Shown here piece after piece: positions 21,491-28,193 of a stretch of 36,707 nt of DNA. The stretch is from a virus: positions 1 through 36,707 of the IMG/VR virus record IMGVR_UViG_3300013286_000029. One strand, given 5' to 3'. The translations under genes and the position numbers were made by a program. Every line of letters starts with the position of its first letter. The stretch's first letter is position 1. The notes under the pieces are model-generated. The model was given only the letters and a program-made list of their open reading frames with translations. It was not told the origin of the DNA and made no database searches.

Positions 21491-21904
21491 ATGTCGAGTG
21501 TCGATTTCCGCGTGGCGCACCTAGGCGCCTCTGTTGTCGCTGGCTTGCTTGCTAAGGGTGTGCTGCTGATAACGGTCAGTGGCAGCGTCACAGGTTCAAC
21601 GGTGCGCAGCGTGAGGCCGTTGCTAGCCGCAAAGTACCGGGCCAGCGCCCGCGTGGTTATTGCCGACTACAGCGGAGCGCTCATGGCGCTGGACGCTGCT
21701 GACATATGGGACTTGATGACAGCTGGCTGCGACCAAAGCGTGCCGCCGTTACCTGCGGCGTTTGTAGTCAGCCCCAGCATGGCTGGGCCGATGACAGATG
21801 CTGCGCTGTCAGCCGGCATCTCGCGCGGCTTGCTGTGCGTGGTCAAGCGGGATGTTCAGTCCGCGCTTGCGTGGGCTGCCTCGGCACGGGTGCCGTGCTA
21901 TTGA
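21491..21904 (+). CDS. Hypothetical protein convergent with the repressor gene
   Basis: 137 residues on the plus strand, with GAGGG at proper distance from the ATG at 21491. The sequence alternates beta and alpha segments: GVLLITVSGSVTGSTVRSVR, RVVIADYSGALMALDAADIW, AAFVVSPSMAGPMTDAALSA. This loosely recalls a STAS/anti-anti-sigma-like fold, a guess from pattern only. Its 3' end overlaps the convergent repressor 3' end by 62 bases. It lies inside the immunity region, so it may be expressed in the lysogen; no good promoter was identified upstream. Confidence 0.55.
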   Translation: MSSVDFRVAHLGASVVAGLLAKGVLLITVSGSVTGSTVRSVRPLLAAKYRASARVVIADYSGALMALDAADIWDLMTAGCDQSVPPLPAAFVVSPSMAGPMTDAALSAGISRGLLCVVKRDVQSALAWAASARVPCY

Positions 21905-22247
21905 CGAGGTTATGCGCTGCAGCATACAACTTCAGGAGTTGATCGGGCGGCATACCCTTTGCCCAGTCCAATATCTGCGCGACGATGGGGTGCAACGGAT
22001 CGGCTTTTGCGCTTGGTGGCGCCATCTTCGGTCCTTCCCCCTTTGCCAGCCAGAGGGCGGCAAAGCCAGATTCAGCCTCAAGCCGTTGCGCTGCCTCGAT
22101 TTTGCCTATGGTGTGGATGACCTTGCTGCCCTTGCCCATCCACTGCGAGACCGTCGATGACGACTGACCAGAAACGCGCATAACGTCAGCATGCGACCAG
22201 TTCTTGGCTCGCATCATTTCGGACAGGCGGTCAGGTAGCGTATTCAC
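21843..22247 (-). CDS. CI-like prophage repressor without a peptidase domain
   Basis: 134 residues from the GTG at 22247, where the family usually begins (MNTLPDRLSEMMRAKNWSHA). The XRE/lambda-type helix-turn-helix spans about residues 14-35, with DVMRVSGQSSSTVSQWM as the DNA-reading part, followed by LWLAKGEGPK, a typical end of the domain. An in-frame ATG at 22292 would extend it by 15 residues and cover an operator half. The C-terminal part (about 60 residues) is too short for an S24 autopeptidase, so RecA-triggered self-cleavage is not expected and induction must work differently. It is divergent from cro. Confidence 0.8.
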   Translation of the reverse strand: MNTLPDRLSEMMRAKNWSHADVMRVSGQSSSTVSQWMGKGSKVIHTIGKIEAAQRLEAESGFAALWLAKGEGPKMAPPSAKADPLHPIVAQILDWAKGMPPDQLLKLYAAAHNLVNSTAPVPRQPTQARTEHPA

Positions 22248-22273
22248 GGCACAGATTAGGCCACTGCAACCGA

Positions 22274-22311
22274 TTAGCGGGCTTGCGTTCATGCGGTTAG
22301 CGTGCTAACCT
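22274..22311 (+). promoter_or_regulatory. Right operator and PR promoter
   Basis: -35 TTGCGT (22283-22288), 17-base spacer, -10 TAACCT (22306-22311). A perfect 16-base palindrome GGTTAGCGTGCTAACC (22295-22310) lies over spacer and -10, and a weaker copy TTAGCGGGCTTG (22274-22285) lies over the -35. The expected transcription start falls at or next to the cro ATG (22318), so cro mRNA may be leaderless. Confidence 0.7.
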
Positions 22312-22317
22312 ATAGGA

Positions 22318-22536
22318 ATGGACAAGCAAACAGCGATTGATCTGCTCGGCGGCACCGTGACCAGTGCGGCCTGCGCAGTGGGCGTCACGCCATCGGCGGT
22401 TACGCAATGGCCGGATGTTTTGCCGCCTCGCACGGCTGATCGTGTGCAGGCGGCCTTGTGGCGCATCGCAAACCGCATACCTCACCCAGTGCCGCAGATG
22501 GCGAAAGATGCGCAGACAGACAAGGCTCCGGCATGA
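22318..22536 (+). CDS. cro: Cro-like repressor (YdaS/Cro type)
   Basis: 72 residues. MDKQTAIDLLGGTVTSAACA-VGVTPSAVTQW-P is the compact helix-turn-helix of Cro/YdaS proteins, followed by LPPRTADRVQAALWR as the dimer-side helix. It is the first gene of the rightward early operon, divergent from the repressor, with the operator palindrome immediately upstream. It should repress repressor and early transcription during lytic growth. No ribosome site of normal strength precedes it; the transcript may be leaderless. Its end overlaps the next gene by ATGA. Confidence 0.85.
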   Translation: MDKQTAIDLLGGTVTSAACAVGVTPSAVTQWPDVLPPRTADRVQAALWRIANRIPHPVPQMAKDAQTDKAPA

Positions 22537-22943
22537 AGCGTGCTCTGGCCCCGATTCCGCGCGGCCTCCCGGATCACCGGAACCGCGAGCACAAGAACTA
22601 CTTGTACGCCTTCGAGTTTGCTGACGGCACGGTGAAGATCGGCGTTACGTGGAACCCGCAGCAGCGAGCGGGCTCGGTCTACACAAAGCACAAACGCGCC
22701 ATTGTCCGAGCTTATGTGGCTCCAGTTGTTGATGGCTATCGGACGACGGCCGAACGCGCGGCTTTGGCATCGGCCCGAAAGATCGCAATGCTGATGCCGG
22801 GCGAAACAGAAATCTTTGTTGGGCTGCGGTTTCACGAGGCCACTCATGCAATCAGGCAATCCGCAGCGCGCCTGTACGACAGGCGGACTGGCAAAGCGTT
22901 GCGCCGTCCGCATGCCGAATTGGCGAAACAGGCCGCAGCATGA
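22533..22943 (+). CDS. GIY-YIG/T5orf172-like protein
   Basis: 136 residues from the ATG at 22533, coupled to cro by ATGA. The segment NYLYAFEFADGTVKIGVTWN followed by PQQRAGSVYTKHK resembles the T5orf172/GIY-YIG nuclease core (Y..YxF..G..KIG.T.NP..R). The C-terminal third is helical and basic. In this position it could process DNA or RNA early in infection. Catalytic activity cannot be judged from the sequence alone, and a classical GIY-YIG triad is not strict here. Confidence 0.6.
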   Translation: MKRALAPIPRGLPDHRNREHKNYLYAFEFADGTVKIGVTWNPQQRAGSVYTKHKRAIVRAYVAPVVDGYRTTAERAALASARKIAMLMPGETEIFVGLRFHEATHAIRQSAARLYDRRTGKALRRPHAELAKQAAA

Positions 22944-23095
22944 CCTGCCGCCGCTGCCAGTCCGCCAGCCGGATGCTGCTCTGCACGCACTGCGCACGGC
23001 TGCTGCTGGGCCGGGTGAAGGGTAGCCAAGTCTCCTCCGCCGCGGCCCGCGCGGCTTTGCCCGGGGCGTGTGCCTCGGGCTTCTTCTTCCAATAG
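22940..23095 (+). CDS. Small zinc-ribbon protein
   Basis: 51 residues. The ATG at 22940 overlaps the previous stop (ATGA). Two CxxC pairs (MTCRRCQSASRMLLCTHCAR) form a treble-clef or ribbon-like zinc site, then an Ala-rich tail. The last 12 codons lie over a strong hairpin followed by a T-rich run (23059-23090), so the true functional end may be near the cysteine core. A partner for transcription or replication proteins is possible; no specific family recognised. Confidence 0.5.
   Translation: MTCRRCQSASRMLLCTHCARLLLGRVKGSQVSSAAARAALPGACASGFFFQ
23059..23090 (+). terminator. Early rightward terminator (tR1-like position)
   Basis: GCCCGGGGC (23059-23067) pairs with GCCTCGGGC (23072-23080) with one G-T pair and a GTGT loop, followed by TTCTTCTTCC. 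It lies three genes after cro, where lambdoid phages attenuate rightward transcription before replication genes. It implies an antitermination factor or leaky readthrough. Confidence 0.6.
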
Positions 23096-23105
23096 GAGCG
23101 GCGCC

Positions 23106-23309
23106 ATGATCCGCGACGACAAGCGCACCGAAGAACTGAAGCTCCGGCTTACCGAGCGCGAAATGCTCGACGTGTCGCGGCTGGCCGCTGTTGATGAGCG
23201 GTCTACCTCCGAGTACATCGTCCGGCTGTTGCGTGCTTCCATGTACGGCAGTGTCTGCGTGAAGCTGACATCCCAACAAGGGCCGGAGCGGGCCGGAGAG
23301 GGCCTGTGA
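23106..23309 (+). CDS. Ribbon-helix-helix / CopG-like small regulator
   Basis: 67 residues from the ATG at 23106, with AGGAG at proper spacing. KRTEELKLRLTEREMLDVSR gives the strand and first helix, and DERSTSEYIVRLLRASMYG the second helix of an RHH DNA-binding domain. It occupies the cII position between cro and the replication genes, so a role in early regulation is plausible. Its last 10 codons are spelled by three tandem GC-rich decamers. The stop overlaps the next start by GTGA. Confidence 0.7.
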   Translation: MIRDDKRTEELKLRLTEREMLDVSRLAAVDERSTSEYIVRLLRASMYGSVCVKLTSQQGPERAGEGL

Positions 23310-23349
23310 GGACCGAAGCGGGACAGATGGTCCCGAATAGGGCCGGTGA
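23280..23349. repeat. GC-rich decamer repeats at an ORF junction
   Basis: GGGCCGGAGC, GGGCCGGAGA and GGGCCTGTGA stand in tandem (23280-23309), and a fourth copy GGGCCGGTGA occurs in the same 10-base register at 23340-23349. Between them is GGGAC-agatg-GTCCC (23320-23334), the same motif that is dense at 26625-26766. One repeat per helical turn suggests a protein-binding array, but chance from coding bias is possible. Confidence 0.4.
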
Positions 23350-23971
23350 GGGCTGCATCCCTGAAATCCTCCGCAATCTCAATTCTTTGATCCATGAACT
23401 GCCGGACAGAATCCAGTCCAAGCCCTTGATCGGCGGCCCGTTCGGTGCTTCGGGATACGTGCTGGCATCAATGGGGTTCACGCTCAGCGGTTTGCACTGC
23501 GTGACTTACATAGTGTTTGAAGAGCGGCACTGGGTGGCGATAGGCGCCGCCCACACGAAGGCCGAAGCGCTGCAACAAGGCCGCGCCTTCATTCGGCATC
23601 TTGGCCCGCATCGGGTGGCCGAACTGGCTGCGCAGATCGCTGCGGAGCGTGTTGCTTCGGCGGTGGTGGAAAAGGCGGCGCGCGCTGAAGAGGCTGCCGC
23701 TCCGCAAGCCGAGCCCCGCAAGAAGAACGCGGTCCCTCGTCGGCGCCGCGCCTTGTTCGAGAAGTTTGGCGGCCAGTGTTACTACTGCGCTTGCCATCTT
23801 GAACTGGCGGACAAGTGGCACATCGAGCACAAGTTGCCGAAGGCGCTGGGTGGCACGAACGACCCCGAGAACCTTGTCGTCGCCTGCGCGCCTTGCAATC
23901 TGCGCAAGCGAGACCGCACAGATACAGAGTTTGAAGCCATCGAGCGGCCGGCGTTGAAGGTGGCGGCATGA
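23306..23971 (+). CDS. HNH endonuclease-domain protein
   Basis: 221 residues from a GTG overlapping the previous stop. The C-terminal domain is a clear HNH: CYYCACHLELADKWHIEHKL, then PKALGGTNDPENLVVACAPC-N-RKRDRT, with two CxxC zinc pairs and the metal-binding His residues of DKWHIEHK. The N-terminal 100 residues are a separate globular domain (GGPFGASGYVLASMGFTLSG, FEERHWVAIGAAHTKAEALQ) of unknown role, joined by a charged Ala/Glu linker. Either a replication/recombination nuclease or a homing-type enzyme. It lies between the RHH regulator and the replication genes. Confidence 0.78.
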   Translation: MRTEAGQMVPNRAGEGCIPEILRNLNSLIHELPDRIQSKPLIGGPFGASGYVLASMGFTLSGLHCVTYIVFEERHWVAIGAAHTKAEALQQGRAFIRHLGPHRVAELAAQIAAERVASAVVEKAARAEEAAAPQAEPRKKNAVPRRRRALFEKFGGQCYYCACHLELADKWHIEHKLPKALGGTNDPENLVVACAPCNLRKRDRTDTEFEAIERPALKVAA

Positions 23972-24534
23972 ACGCCGGCACCCTGGCCACCCTTCGCAGC
24001 CGATCGGCCCTCGTGGCAGCGATCTACGTCCTGGCGCAGCGCCCGAACGGCGTCAGCGCTGCCGAGGTGGTCACGGCCACAGCGGACACGTTCAAGACGT
24101 GCCACAACAGCGCCAGCGGCACCCTGTCGTGGATGACGCGCACCGATCGGGTTGCGCGCCGCAAGGTCAAGGAAGGCCGCACCACGAGCCGGTTCTATGC
24201 CGACCAAGCTGTGCTGCTGTCCGACATCGAGAGCCGCAGGGAAAACGAGTGGCGCCAGAAGCTGACCGGGCGCAGCGGCCCGAAGGTCGGCACGAAGCGG
24301 CCGGACGTGGCAGTCAGGAACGCCCAGCGCGCCGTCGTCAGGACCGCTGCCCGTCAACCCCTGCCGGCGATGCCGATCAAGGCGCAGACCGAGGTGCGCA
24401 TCACGAGCTTGACCAAGATCACGATCGCGCCGGCCTTCATCGATCGGCGCTGGGCGCCGGATGTCGTTTGCCGGGTCGTGGATCCGAACGAGTGCCGGCC
24501 GTGGGCCAGGGCGGCGACGGAGCGCAGGGCATGA
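23968..24534 (+). CDS. Hypothetical DNA-binding-like early protein
   Basis: 188 residues, ATGA overlap with the HNH gene. The first 85 residues resemble a winged helix: SRSALVAAIYVLAQRPNGVS, AEVVTATADTFKTCHNSASG, RVARRKVKEGRTTSRFYADQ, that is a helix-turn-helix followed by a wing. The rest is basic, then a globular end (VRITSLTKITIAPAFIDRRW). It sits directly upstream of the primase-helicase, a position where lambdoid phages keep origin-binding or helicase-loading proteins. Assignment as a replication accessory protein is contextual. Confidence 0.55.
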   Translation: MNAGTLATLRSRSALVAAIYVLAQRPNGVSAAEVVTATADTFKTCHNSASGTLSWMTRTDRVARRKVKEGRTTSRFYADQAVLLSDIESRRENEWRQKLTGRSGPKVGTKRPDVAVRNAQRAVVRTAARQPLPAMPIKAQTEVRITSLTKITIAPAFIDRRWAPDVVCRVVDPNECRPWARAATERRA

Positions 24535-24635
24535 AGCTGCTGTGGGCCCTGCTGCACTTACCACTTGACTGCATCCGGCTGCGCAGCGTTTCGCGCGCAC
24601 GCTGGGTTCTGGACTACCGGCTGAACGAGGCCTGA
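24531..24635 (+). CDS. 34-residue ORF
   Basis: An ATG at 24531 overlapping the previous stop (ATGA) opens MKLLWALLHLPLDCIRLRSV and ends after DYRLNEA. It has a hydrophobic N terminus and a basic middle. Coupling and the five-base gap to the primase-helicase support translation. It may only serve to keep ribosomes moving into the next gene. Function unknown. Confidence 0.4.
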   Translation: MKLLWALLHLPLDCIRLRSVSRARWVLDYRLNEA

Positions 24636-24640
24636 TCGTG

Positions 24641-26623
24641 ATGCCGCAGCCAGAATCATCCTTGGTCGTCAGCAACAGCGCGTTTCTGCGCACGCTGGCG
24701 CGCGAGGCCCCAAATGGGTCGTCCTTGTGGGTGACGGCTTTTGGTGGCAGCCCTGACCTGACCGATGCCAAGAACTGGCACGGCGCACCCTACAGCCCCG
24801 CGACGATGGCCAGCAGGGTCAATGGCTGGACGACGGAGAACACCTACTTCAGCGTGGCTGCGCTTCGGCCATCGGCCGACGGCGAACTTCGCAGGCGCAA
24901 GGTGAATTTCGTGCGGCTGCTGGCGCTGGTGGCCGACGACGTGCATCTCGAGGACATCCAGGGCAGCGTCAGCTACGTACTGACGACGAGCCCGGGTAAG
25001 TCGCAGGTCGGCATCATCATCGACGGCCGCGACGACGACGCAGCCAATCTGCAGTTGGTCGGCCGGCTGGTCACGACGATGGCCGACAAGGGCTTGTTGC
25101 GTGCTGACGCCAGCGGCAACAACGCGGTGCGCTACGTGCGCCTGCCGGTGGGGCAAAACCAAAAGCCGCGCGAGTCTGGTGCATGGCAGCACCGCATGGA
25201 ACGCTGGGAGCCCAGCGTCGTGCTGAGCCTGGCCGACGCCGCGGCAGCCTTCGGCGTCGATCTGGATGCGCTGCGCGTTTCCCCGGAGGCGTCTGCCCCA
25301 GGGCCAGGCTCTGTGGTGCCGCAGGACGATCGGTTGCGCATCCTGACAGCCAACGTTCTGCGGGGCGAGAACCTGCACGACAGCTTGAACCAGGTCGCGG
25401 CAAGTCTTGCTGCGACGGCCATGCCAGGCGGCGCCATCGTCAACATGCTGCGCGCCCTTATGGAAGCCAGCCACGCGGCGAAGGACGAGCGCTGGCAGGC
25501 CCGCTATCAGGACATCCCCCGGTCGGTCAGCACGGCACAGGAGAAGTTCAGCCGTCCGATCGTGCCGGCAGTCACCGGCTACGCGGCCGACGAGGACGAG
25601 GCGAAGGCCAAGGCAGCGATGCTGCCGCTGCTGACGCTGGATGAACTGGCGAAAGCCAGCAAGTCGATGTCGTGGCAGGTGAAGCACTTGATCCCCGCTG
25701 ACAGCATCGGGATGATGTTCGGCGGCTCCGGCACGTTCAAGAGCTTCATCGCGCTGGACATGGCTCTGCACATAGCCCACGGCTTGAAGTGGATGGGCAA
25801 GAAGACCAAGCAGGGCGCCGTGATCTACATCGCCGCCGAGGGCGGAACCGGACTTTATCGGCGGGTGATGGCCTGGCACACGCAGCGTGGCCTGCACTGG
25901 GAAAACATCGACTTCCGCGTGGTCACCGTGCCGGTCAACCTGATGGCTGATGCTCAGCAGGTGGTAGAGGCGGCCAAGGCCGCGGACATGACGCCGGCCC
26001 TGGTGGTCGTCGACACGCTGAGCCAGACCTTCGACGGCGAGGAGAACAGCGCCAACGAGGTCGCAGCCTACCTGCGGCAACTGGGCACCGACTTCAGGTC
26101 GCTGTGGCTGTGCACGGTGCTGGTGATCCACCATAGCGGCCACAGCGCCACTGAGCGGCCCCGCGGCAGCAGCACCATGCGGGCGAACGTGGATTTCCTG
26201 ATCGGTGTGTTTCGCGACGAGAAGGAGATGCTGGCCACGATGGTGTGGAGCAAGCAGAAGGACGGCGAACTTCCTGTCGACTCCGACTTCAGCCTGAAGT
26301 CCTACACCCTTAATCACGACGAGGACGGCGAGCCGGTGACATCCCTGGCCGCTTGGCACCTGTCGTCCAAGGAAGAGATTCAGGAGGCTGTCGAGAGCGA
26401 AGCCGCAGCCGGCCGTGGCGGTCGCCAGTCCGCGCTGCTGTCACTGGTGCAGAACGGCATGACCGAGAAGGAACTGCGCAAGGCGTTCTTCGAGGAACTG
26501 GACAGCAAGCTGGACTACGACACGAAGAAGAAGGCCTTCTATCGGGCCCGTGATCGTGCTGTCAGTCAGGGCTGCATCGAGGTCGTAGAAGGCTTTGTCA
26601 TTGATTTGCGGAGGAACAAATGA
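24641..26623 (+). CDS. Primase-helicase: RepB-type primase fused to RepA-like AAA ATPase
   Basis: 660 residues. The N-terminal ~230 residues fit a RepB-like archaeo-eukaryotic primase domain (VNFVRLLALVADDVHLEDIQ, NNAVRYVRLPVGQN). The C-terminal half is a RepA/RSF1010-like hexameric helicase domain: Walker A GGSGTFKS (361-368), Walker B LVVVDTLSQ (Asp458), and the sensor-like VLVIHHSGHS. A helical C terminus follows. It should unwind and prime phage DNA. The ATG at 24641 is used; a GTG three bases upstream has GAGG at better spacing and is possible. A repeat cluster resembling an origin lies immediately downstream. Confidence 0.85.
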   Translation: MPQPESSLVVSNSAFLRTLAREAPNGSSLWVTAFGGSPDLTDAKNWHGAPYSPATMASRVNGWTTENTYFSVAALRPSADGELRRRKVNFVRLLALVADDVHLEDIQGSVSYVLTTSPGKSQVGIIIDGRDDDAANLQLVGRLVTTMADKGLLRADASGNNAVRYVRLPVGQNQKPRESGAWQHRMERWEPSVVLSLADAAAAFGVDLDALRVSPEASAPGPGSVVPQDDRLRILTANVLRGENLHDSLNQVAASLAATAMPGGAIVNMLRALMEASHAAKDERWQARYQDIPRSVSTAQEKFSRPIVPAVTGYAADEDEAKAKAAMLPLLTLDELAKASKSMSWQVKHLIPADSIGMMFGGSGTFKSFIALDMALHIAHGLKWMGKKTKQGAVIYIAAEGGTGLYRRVMAWHTQRGLHWENIDFRVVTVPVNLMADAQQVVEAAKAADMTPALVVVDTLSQTFDGEENSANEVAAYLRQLGTDFRSLWLCTVLVIHHSGHSATERPRGSSTMRANVDFLIGVFRDEKEMLATMVWSKQKDGELPVDSDFSLKSYTLNHDEDGEPVTSLAAWHLSSKEEIQEAVESEAAAGRGGRQSALLSLVQNGMTEKELRKAFFEELDSKLDYDTKKKAFYRARDRAVSQGCIEVVEGFVIDLRRNK

Positions 26624-26991
26624 TGTCCCGTTTTGGTTACAAATCTGTCCCGAAAACAGGGACAAACACAAAAGGGACGGGATCGCGCACGCGTATAGGG
26701 AAACGGGACAATGTCCCGTCCCTTTTGGGGACGGAACAAAGTCCCCTTTCCGCCGGTACCTGTCCCTTTTTGGAGAAGTCAAAAACCCTGCTTGACGCAG
26801 GCGCTGCGACTGGCTGGGAACGTGCGTTTGTTGGTGGCGTCGAGTCATACGCACAGAAGCACGGCGCCGGAACTGATGCCCAGATCGAAACGCTGAAGCA
26901 GGTGATCGGCAAGTTGGAGGACAGGTCCTTCCGCGCAAAGATGGCCGCAGACCCCCGCTTTGCCGGCTGGGCGGCAGGGAGCCAGAAGTGA
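26620..26991 (+). CDS. Protein encoded across the candidate origin
   Basis: 123 residues from the ATG at 26620, with GGAGG five bases upstream; the stop of the helicase overlaps it. The first ~50 residues are low-complexity (Gly/Thr/Ser/Lys/Pro) and are written by the GGGAC/GTCCC repeats, much as lambda O is encoded across ori. The rest looks like a real helical domain: TGWERAFVGGVESYAQKHGA, then AQIETLKQVIGKLEDRSFRA. Origin-binding or helicase-partner function is inferred from place only. Confidence 0.6.
   Translation: MMSRFGYKSVPKTGTNTKGTGSRTRIGKRDNVPSLLGTEQSPLSAGTCPFLEKSKTLLDAGAATGWERAFVGGVESYAQKHGAGTDAQIETLKQVIGKLEDRSFRAKMAADPRFAGWAAGSQK
26625..26766. repeat. Iteron-like repeat cluster, candidate replication origin
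   Basis: The pentamer GGGAC or its complement GTCCC occurs ten times in 142 bases, starting at 26625, 26647, 26659, 26674, 26705, 26713, 26718, 26728, 26741 and 26762, often extended to TGTCCCG or ACGGGACA. The centre is a 17-base palindrome ACGGGACA-A-TGTCCCGT (26703-26719). The repeats are interspersed with short A- or T-runs. Placement just after the primase-helicase gene is right for an origin. Confidence 0.65.
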
Positions 26992-27209
26992 ACCCCGCCG
27001 ACCTCGAGCCCGTCTTCGGCGCCGACAGCCATCCCGCCGCGAAGCGCGCCATTGAGGAGCGCAACGAACTCTTTCGCATCCGCGCCGCGACGCTGCTCAA
27101 AGATCGAGCGTGGGTCCGATCGGCCGCACCTGATGCGCTGGAGTGGGCGATGACCTGGGCAAGCGTGAAGCCGCTGGCGCGGGCGCTGGGCACCGGTGAA
27201 CCAGCATGA
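26988..27209 (+). CDS. Hypothetical early protein
   Basis: 73 residues from a GTG overlapping the previous stop (GTGA). Mostly helical, with KRAIEERNELFRIRAATLLK and ALEWAMTWASVKPLARALG. It is coupled to the next gene by ATGA. No family recognised; a small replication-region protein by position. Confidence 0.55.
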   Translation: MNPADLEPVFGADSHPAAKRAIEERNELFRIRAATLLKDRAWVRSAAPDALEWAMTWASVKPLARALGTGEPA

Positions 27210-27496
27210 GCGCTTGGCGCCTTGCTTCCAGAGAGCTGTACGAATCCGGTCGGCCAATGCGAACTGCCGAACTGATGAATGACGACGGCCCGGGGATTCA
27301 GGCGGCGCAACAGATGGGCTTGGTCACGCGCACGAATGGATATGGCCGCGGCGTACCAGCGATCTGGCAACTCACGCCGCTGGGGATTGACTGGTGCGAG
27401 GGTCGCGTGACCGTCGAATACCAGTTCCGGGCTGGGTATCGCTGGGCGGCAACCTGGCTGCGGGCGCTTCCCAAGGGTTTGAGGTTGGCGGCATGA
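27206..27496 (+). CDS. Winged-helix-like early protein
   Basis: 96 residues with an ATGA overlap at the start. MSAWRLASRELYESGRPMRT, then AELMNDDGPGIQAAQQMGLV and PAIWQLTPLGIDWCEGRVTV, form a helix-turn-helix followed by a beta wing, the pattern of small winged-helix regulators. It ends the rightward early operon; beyond it the coding strand switches. A very short frame (27493-27522) follows it and is probably not a gene. Confidence 0.55.
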   Translation: MSAWRLASRELYESGRPMRTAELMNDDGPGIQAAQQMGLVTRTNGYGRGVPAIWQLTPLGIDWCEGRVTVEYQFRAGYRWAATWLRALPKGLRLAA

Positions 27497-27534
27497 GCGA
27501 CTTGGCGTTTGAGCGGACATGAGGCCGCACGAGG

Positions 27535-27717
27535 TTATGTCGCTCGCACGGACGCCGGCCTGCCGACTGGCCGCGCTGGCACCCCCGCCCGAGCAAGGGC
27601 GCGGCGCACGGTGGACACGGCTAGGCCGTATTTGTCGGCGGCCTGCTGCGGCGTGCAGGCCGTGCGCTGTAGGTGCGCCAGGGCCAGCACGACTTCGCGG
27701 GATGGCCTGCCGCTCAT
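27535..27717 (-). CDS. Small helix-turn-helix protein of the minus-strand island
   Basis: 60 residues from the ATG at 27717, overlapping the upstream stop by ATGA. CTPQQAADKYGLAVSTVRRA is a clear helix-turn-helix of the resolvase/Hin type, preceded by a short basic helix and followed by an Arg/Pro tail. It is the last gene of a three-gene leftward unit and could regulate that unit's own promoter or the divergent late-region promoter. Confidence 0.6.
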   Translation of the reverse strand: MSGRPSREVVLALAHLQRTACTPQQAADKYGLAVSTVRRALARAGVPARPVGRPASVRAT

Positions 27718-27914
27718 TGGCCGGGCATCCGCAGGTGCGGGGTGCGGACGGCGGCGAGAGAAGCGACGGTGTTGCCGGACTCCTGCCAGTTGTTGTTCAC
27801 GATGTCGCAGGCGCTGTATTCCTCAACCGCGTCTTCAACCAAGAGGCGAACGGCGCGGTTCATCAGGTCGATGTCGGCCTGGCTGAACCCGCTGGTGTTT
27901 TCGAGAGTAAACAT
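27714..27914 (-). CDS. Hypothetical protein of the minus-strand island
   Basis: 66 residues from the ATG at 27914. MFTLENTSGFSQADIDLMNR is followed by AVRLLVEDAVEEYSACDIVN; the pattern, an acidic helical protein, is seen in several small bacterial and phage proteins of unknown function. Coupled to the HTH gene by ATGA. Confidence 0.55.
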   Translation of the reverse strand: MFTLENTSGFSQADIDLMNRAVRLLVEDAVEEYSACDIVNNNWQESGNTVASLAAVRTPHLRMPGQ

Positions 27915-27923
27915 TGCGGCGCC

Positions 27924-28148
27924 TCAGATCGCGGTGGCGACGACGCTCTGTGCGGAGCGCGTGCCGTGGTAGGTGTCGGCGTAGTCAGCGGCCATCTCGT
28001 CAACGCTGCCAAAGTCCATTTCCTGCGCTACAAATTCCAGCGCGGCTTGCTCGCTGGCGAACTCGCCGGTGTACAGGGTGCTAGTGCGGCCAGCGGGCCA
28101 GCCGCCTTGTGGGCTGAGGGTGGTAGCGGTGACTGTGTAGGCTGCCAT
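27924..28148 (-). CDS. Hypothetical protein, first gene of the minus-strand island
   Basis: 74 residues from the ATG at 28148, where GGAGAG sits at proper spacing; a longer start at 28208 has none and would overlap the promoter. MAAYTVTATTLSPQGGWPAG begins a small beta-rich protein with an acidic helical end (ASEQAALEFVAQEMDFGSVD). It is about 50 bases downstream of a good promoter, so the island may be expressed independently of the lytic programme. Confidence 0.6.
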   Translation of the reverse strand: MAAYTVTATTLSPQGGWPAGRTSTLYTGEFASEQAALEFVAQEMDFGSVDEMAADYADTYHGTRSAQSVVATAI

Positions 28149-28193
28149 TGTCTCTCTCCGGTTAGGCGCCGAACCGTTCAGCGCATGAGTGAT

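Noticed and set aside
22537-22544. AGCGTGCT operator core within the gene after cro
   Set aside because: Only eight bases match and the flanks are unlike the operator; it lies in coding sequence away from a promoter.
24656-26359. Very long open frame on the minus strand opposite the primase-helicase
   Set aside because: It is a mirror of a GC-rich coding strand; its sequence is His/Arg/Gln-rich without domain patterns, while the plus frame has intact Walker motifs.
28161-28167. GTTAGGC box upstream of the minus-strand island
   Set aside because: It matches the attC end box, but no partner RYYYAAC box or imperfect stem lies within 150 bases, so it is not a sixth full attC; it is part of a small CGGTT/AACCG palindrome.
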